Shown: positions 60,037-64,000 of the stretch, piece after piece | Layout of the letters: the number at the start of each line of letters is the position of its first letter | Position numbering within the stretch: position 1 is the first letter of the stretch | Assembly: GCA_025449115.1 (NCBI GenBank) | Contig: JAHLKC010000022.1 | Span: forward strand, 310,001-374,000 | Direction: 5' to 3' | Length of the DNA: 64,000 nucleotides | DNA from: Chytridium lagenaria | Taxonomy: Eukaryota; Chytridiomycota; Chytridiomycetes; Chytridiales; Chytridiaceae | Position numbers and translations under genes: made by a program | The notes under the pieces: model-generated | Seen by the model: the letters and a program-made list of their open reading frames with translations, nothing else | Databases searched by the model: none | Told to the model about the DNA's origin: nothing

Positions 60037-61343
60037 TTTTTCTGGGATGAAATACAAATTAGTGAAAAGGGTGGTGATATTTGGGGGAGAAGTGGAGGTG
60101 ATGGGATTTTTGGGTTAGTCGATGGGCTATGTTTTCATCGTCTTTCTTTCTTCATCTTAGGTGCTGCTGGTTTTGGAGTAATGTTCATTCTGGTTCCCAA
60201 TGTTTTGCTTGTTTCGACGTTTTTTTACGCTCCATATCTCCGTTGCTGCTCCTTCAACTTCCCACCTCCTTTGCAACATTTAGCCTATGCTGTCACTCCT
60301 TGTTCCAACGTCTTTCGTTCCAACGACTTTTGTTCCAACGTTTCTTCCGCTCCCCATCTTGACTGCTGCTCCTTCAACTTCCCATCCTTTGCAACATTCA
60401 GCCTATGGTGTCTCCCGACCGTCAATGACTAAACCGTTCCTCCGCCCTCCATCAGCCGTTCCTAAAGTTCAGTCCCCACACAACCACACCCAGAGAAAGT
60501 CGAACCTCTACTCCCACAACGACACTCCGAGAAAGTCGAATCATCAAACCCCAAAACTTGCACTCCATCCTCACATCCCACCACTCTTTTCACTTCATCT
60601 CAACTCCCCCAAAACAACCTCAACAACACACCGAAAAAAAAACCAATCCTCACAATATAAACCAAGTCCTAAAATCAAGTCGTCCAACACCTCTTCAAGC
60701 AGGTCCTTCCGTCGTCCTTTCACAACTTTTTTTGCCTCCTGAGCACAAGAATACCCCAATCCGAATTCACTGTTTGTGCACCGTTTTTTGCTGCCTGAGA
60801 CGGCGGGATGTGAAGTTGAAGGAAGTGGGCGCTGAGCGTCAGTGCGACAAGAACAAGGGGGTGGTGATGATGGAAAGTGGAAAGTTGTCTTTGGGACTTG
60901 CAGAAATTTCGAGGGTTGAAATGACCACGTTTTGGGAGGTGGCGATCAAGTTTTTGGAGGTTTGTTGTAGGTTGACGGTCACAGTTGCGACTTTTATGGT
61001 GTTTACTGCAAATGCAGTGTATTGTTCGTAAACTTTGTATTAAAGTGTTTTCAACATGCGATAAGTTGTTTTGTTTTGCTTTGTCCGCATCGAAAACAAA
61101 ATGCACGAAAAAACAAAAGTACAACGCAAAAATGGCAAACGCGATAACGAGGAAGAGATTTTTAGAGAAAGAGAGGGGAAATTGAATGATCAAGAGGTTT
61201 TTCTTTAACAAGAGAAATGGATGAGGTGAACTATGAGAACAAAAAAAAATATTAAAAAATACGACCAAAACAGACTTATGGAAAAAAGCTTCCAGCAAAA
61301 ATAAACAATAAATATAAGATTCTGTAAAGAGCAGAGGGCGGTC
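60037..61343. other. Intergenic region with duplicated segment; no confident gene
   Basis: Near 60245 and 60365 a segment of about 40 bp (GCTGCTCCTTCAACTTCCCA...TTTGCAACATT.AGCC) occurs twice. A plus frame at 60287-60742 is Ser/Pro/Lys-rich without recognised features. The minus frame at 60720-61298 looks random. Holds the CHS7 promoter. Confidence 0.4.
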
Positions 61344-62510
61344 TCAGACTTGCGCCGCTACCGCCACTTCATCACCTTCCTCTTCAGGCTCTTCCACAAC
61401 CCCACTCGACACATCAAGCCCTCCATCTCCTCCCTCCACTCCAACCGGCACAACCCACTCCGTACTCGACGAATAAGCCCTCCTAAACACCTTCCACTCC
61501 CTCCTCGTCTCCATCACATCACCAGGCGGAGACCGTGGCAACGCATCCGGGACATCGTCGTCGCTTTCTGATGCAGAGGTCGAGATGGGAGGGGCGGATG
61601 GTCGGGGGTCCGTTTCGTCGTCGTCGGCTTCACCTTTTTGGAGACCGAGTTTTATACCAAAAAGGGTTAGGGTGAGTGCTATTAGGTCGCCGAGGGCCGT
61701 GAAGGAGGAGATGATGATGGCGATGAAGGCAAAGATGATGCGGAGGGCGTCCTATAATTAACGTAGAGGGTAAATATGCAATTAAGGTAAAGGGGAGATA
61801 AAGGGATACACGGAAAGGACGATGAAAGCGGGTTGATAATTAAAAACCAGAAAATAAGAAGTCGATCGATGCCGAAAACATGAATAATAAAAAAGTGAAG
61901 AAAAAACACATACCTCTTTACATTTTATCGGTAGGAAAATACTACAATCCGATGAATCCAACGGAATCGTCAAAGACACTCCCATAGCCACAATAAACAA
62001 CGCCCTAAACAACACCGTAAACGATGTAATCACAACCCTATACCGTCTCACAAACCCCCGTCTCGGTCCCCACCTATCACCAACCTCAAACCAAAGATAA
62101 GCTCCAGGCGGTCCACCCAACACAGTCAACATGGATGCAAACGTTGTCCAAGTTGGTGGTGGAGCAGGATCGTAGCGGCGTCGGAAGAGTAATGGGGTGC
62201 GTTCTGGGGAGGAGAGATTGTGGACGTGGGTGTGGGCGAGATGGATGACGAGGATGCGGTCCCCGAATTCACCGAGGATGACGAGTGTGAAGAGGATGAA
62301 GGAGATGATGGTGTTGTGGGTGCGGAGTTCTTCTTGGAATAGAAGGGTGAGCCAGATGATGGAGGTGATAAGGGTGTAGAGGTTGATGGTCCATGTTGCT
62401 GTGGAAGTTGATAACGGTGTAAGTACGGATGCATGCGGTGCTAGGTAGAAAATGTGCTCCTTCTTTAAAAGATAAGCTTACCCATCCACCCTATTCTCCG
62501 TAAAGTCCAT
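61344..62510 (-). CDS. Unknown polytopic membrane protein, paralogue 2
   Basis: First exon MDFTENRVDG with a GTAAGC donor (~62480) matches the first exon of the 49.1-kb gene. The next exon gives TWTINLYTLITSIIWLTLLF, IISFILFTLVILGEFGDRIL, FASMLTVLGGPPGAYLWFEV, GDRWGPRRGFVRRY, then VVITSFTVLFRALFIVAMGV. After an intron (~61912-61756) ALRIIFAFIAIIISSFTALG follows, then an acidic tail to the stop at 61344. Five or six membrane helices, tail rich in Asp/Glu/Pro. A frame adjustment is needed near 62460. Same unknown family as paralogue 1; residues GGPPxAYLWFExGDRxGPxRGF are conserved between them and may be functional. Confidence 0.62.
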
Positions 62511-63087
62511 TTTTGCTTCTCTGAGAGGCACATTGCTATCCCCTATGAATGCTATAAGATCTTGTTTCTTCCCTCCTCTCTCTCCTTTACTCCCTTTTCT
62601 TGAGAAGGTGTGAAGGAGAGGCAACTCCGACAGGATGACGGCGAAGGAAGGACTGAAAGACGGGTGTCGATGGAGACGGGAATACCACCCAATCAATAAA
62701 CCCTAATTGAGAGAGAAAAAATTGACTTTCTTGTCTTGGATACAATTGACAAACTTGTCTGACAAGCGCCGTTGGTCTCAGGCCGAAGCCTCACCTGAAG
62801 CCTCACACGAGGACGGGGCGACGGCTAAATGACACGAAGCAAGAAAAAATGAGGTAGGAGAACGCAATTGTTAATGTAAGCGATGGATTGTATGTTTATT
62901 CTTTATGGTCTAGTGTAGTTTGAGGCTCTAAAATAACTCTATGATGAAAATGGGAGGAGTTGTTGGGGTGGGGTAAGGGGAGTAAACAAGCAATTACGGT
63001 ATTGGTAAGAAGAAAAAATATGCAAGTACGAAACATGGTAAACAGAAAGAGTCTCGAGAAAAATAGTTTACGAAAAAAGGAGGGATC
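62511..63087. other. Intergenic region
   Basis: Promoter of paralogue 2 and 3' UTR of GH46 copy c. No coding signal. Confidence 0.45.
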
Positions 63088-64000
63088 TTAAGCGTCGCAA
63101 GCAACCTGAACTTGGTTTCCACTGTTATCAAGCGCTGTAACCTTATTCCCACTAAAGTTCAAGTTGCCGGATCTCAACACATGTCTATAACAATCAATCC
63201 TATACAAAGTCCTCGCATACGCCCCACCCATTCGATTCAAATACTCTGCCCTCGCATCCAAATACCTCCCCACAAAATCCGCCTCCGAAGCTCCCTGACT
63301 CGGCGCCCACCCCGCATTCTTCCCAATAGCCACAACAGCTCCAAGACCAAGTTGAATCCCCGTATCCATCAAAATCCCAACCCCCAACGCGCTCTTGATC
63401 CCAAGACTGTCCACAGTGGGTTTGTTCGGTGCAAGGTAATTCTCGGCTTGAATCTGGAGTTGAGCACCCTGGAAGGCAGCTTTGTCGTTCTGATTAGCTT
63501 CTTTCCAGGACTCGCAAAAGTTCCAAAGACCGTCCATGTGGCCTTGGCCCGAGACGGCACCGCGGTTACCGACTTGGGCGGCGCGTTGAAGCGCTGTGAC
63601 AAAGGCGGCGATGGGGGGTTGGAGCGGGAGGTGCGGCGGAGGTAGGATTGGACGACTAGAAGGACGGACCCGGATGAGGTGGTGAATTGGATGAAGCCAG
63701 CCGAGATTCCTTGGCCGTCGTTCCAGTTCCCGCAGTAGCCAAAGCCAAGCCTAATATTAATTATATGTCAGTTATCCAAATCAATAACATATGTGAAAAG
63801 ATGAAAGAAAGTTCATGCTACTCACTCTTGCGAACCCGTCTCAAACGTACTCGTGATCTTTAAAATAATATCATACTGACACCAAGAGAGCCCCTGCTGC
63901 CCATAAATCGTATTCGAACTCACGCTTCTCGCAATCATTGTCCCCAAAGACACACCCACAGGTGTCCTCTTGGGCTTCCTCGTCGTGGGTTTCGCCTGTC
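63088..64000 (-). CDS. GH46 chitosanase, copy c (partial, runs off the right edge)
   Basis: Visible from the basic linker (TTRKPKRTPVGVS, 63990 region) through YGQQGLSWCQYDIILKITST and FETGSQE (catalytic Glu), an intron (~63828-63753), then CGNWNDGQGISAGFIQFTTS (catalytic Asp) and VVQSYLRRTSRSNPP. The frame breaks in a C-run at ~63615 and continues ALQRAAQVGNRGAVSGQGHM, DGLWNFCESWKEANQNDKAA, GIKSALGVGILMDTGIQLGL, GWAPSQGASEADFVGRYLDA, YRIDCYRHVLRSGNLNFSGN to a stop at 63088. Clearly diverged from copies a and b, so an older duplicate. The N-terminal signal and Cys-rich module lie beyond base 64000. Confidence 0.85.

Noticed and set aside
60287..60742. Plus-strand Ser/Pro/Lys-rich frame as a gene
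   Set aside because: No recognisable motif, overlaps duplicated non-coding sequence, and frame content can arise from C-rich DNA.

Overview
The window looks like nuclear DNA of an early-diverging, probably zoosporic (chytrid-like) fungus. It has many short spliceosomal introns with GT-AG ends, including a perfect TACTAAC branch site near 7.81 kb. It encodes a fungal-specific chitin synthase export chaperone (CHS7), a MAP4K-type kinase with a CNH domain, chytrid-style ankyrin proteins and secreted proteinase K-like subtilases. The phylum is an inference from gene content; I see no rRNA, tRNA, CRISPR array or recognisable transposon.

Layout: 0-12.4 kb holds a kinase-CNH-polyQ protein (runs off the left edge), a dienelactone-hydrolase-fold protein, an RraA-family aldolase, two unknown genes, a small Rtc3/SBDS-like protein and a first beta-carbonic anhydrase. 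13.4-20.5 kb holds a class I histone deacetylase, the Golgi protein YIF1 and an ankyrin protein. 21.1-24.1 kb holds two single-pass membrane proteins. 24.5-30.6 kb covers the secretory and endomembrane system: a thioredoxin-fold ER protein, a GT31 glycosyltransferase and an endosomal Na+/H+ exchanger. 31.4-33.8 kb holds a PstS-like binding domain fused to a multi-helix membrane region, the most unusual architecture here. 34.4-39.6 kb holds an F-box/ankyrin protein, a mitochondrial ADCK1/MCP2-type kinase and a second carbonic anhydrase. 41.1-45.5 kb is a tandem pair of S8 subtilases. 46-48.7 kb holds PEX11 and a secreted heme peroxidase. 49-64 kb holds three GH46 chitosanases (two as an inverted repeat), two copies of an unknown polytopic membrane protein, glutamine synthetase and CHS7.

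A theme at the right end is the chitin/chitosan wall: CHS7 exports chitin synthase, glutamine synthetase supplies glutamine (the amino donor for UDP-GlcNAc synthesis), and the secreted GH46 enzymes would cut chitosan. The functional linkage is inferred; adjacency alone does not prove it.

An important caveat: a large share of the genes carry one or more single-base frameshifts at short homopolymers, while conserved residues continue in a neighbouring frame. I read these mainly as sequence or assembly indels rather than pseudogenes. Coordinates given for multi-exon genes are the outer limits of the coding region unless stated.
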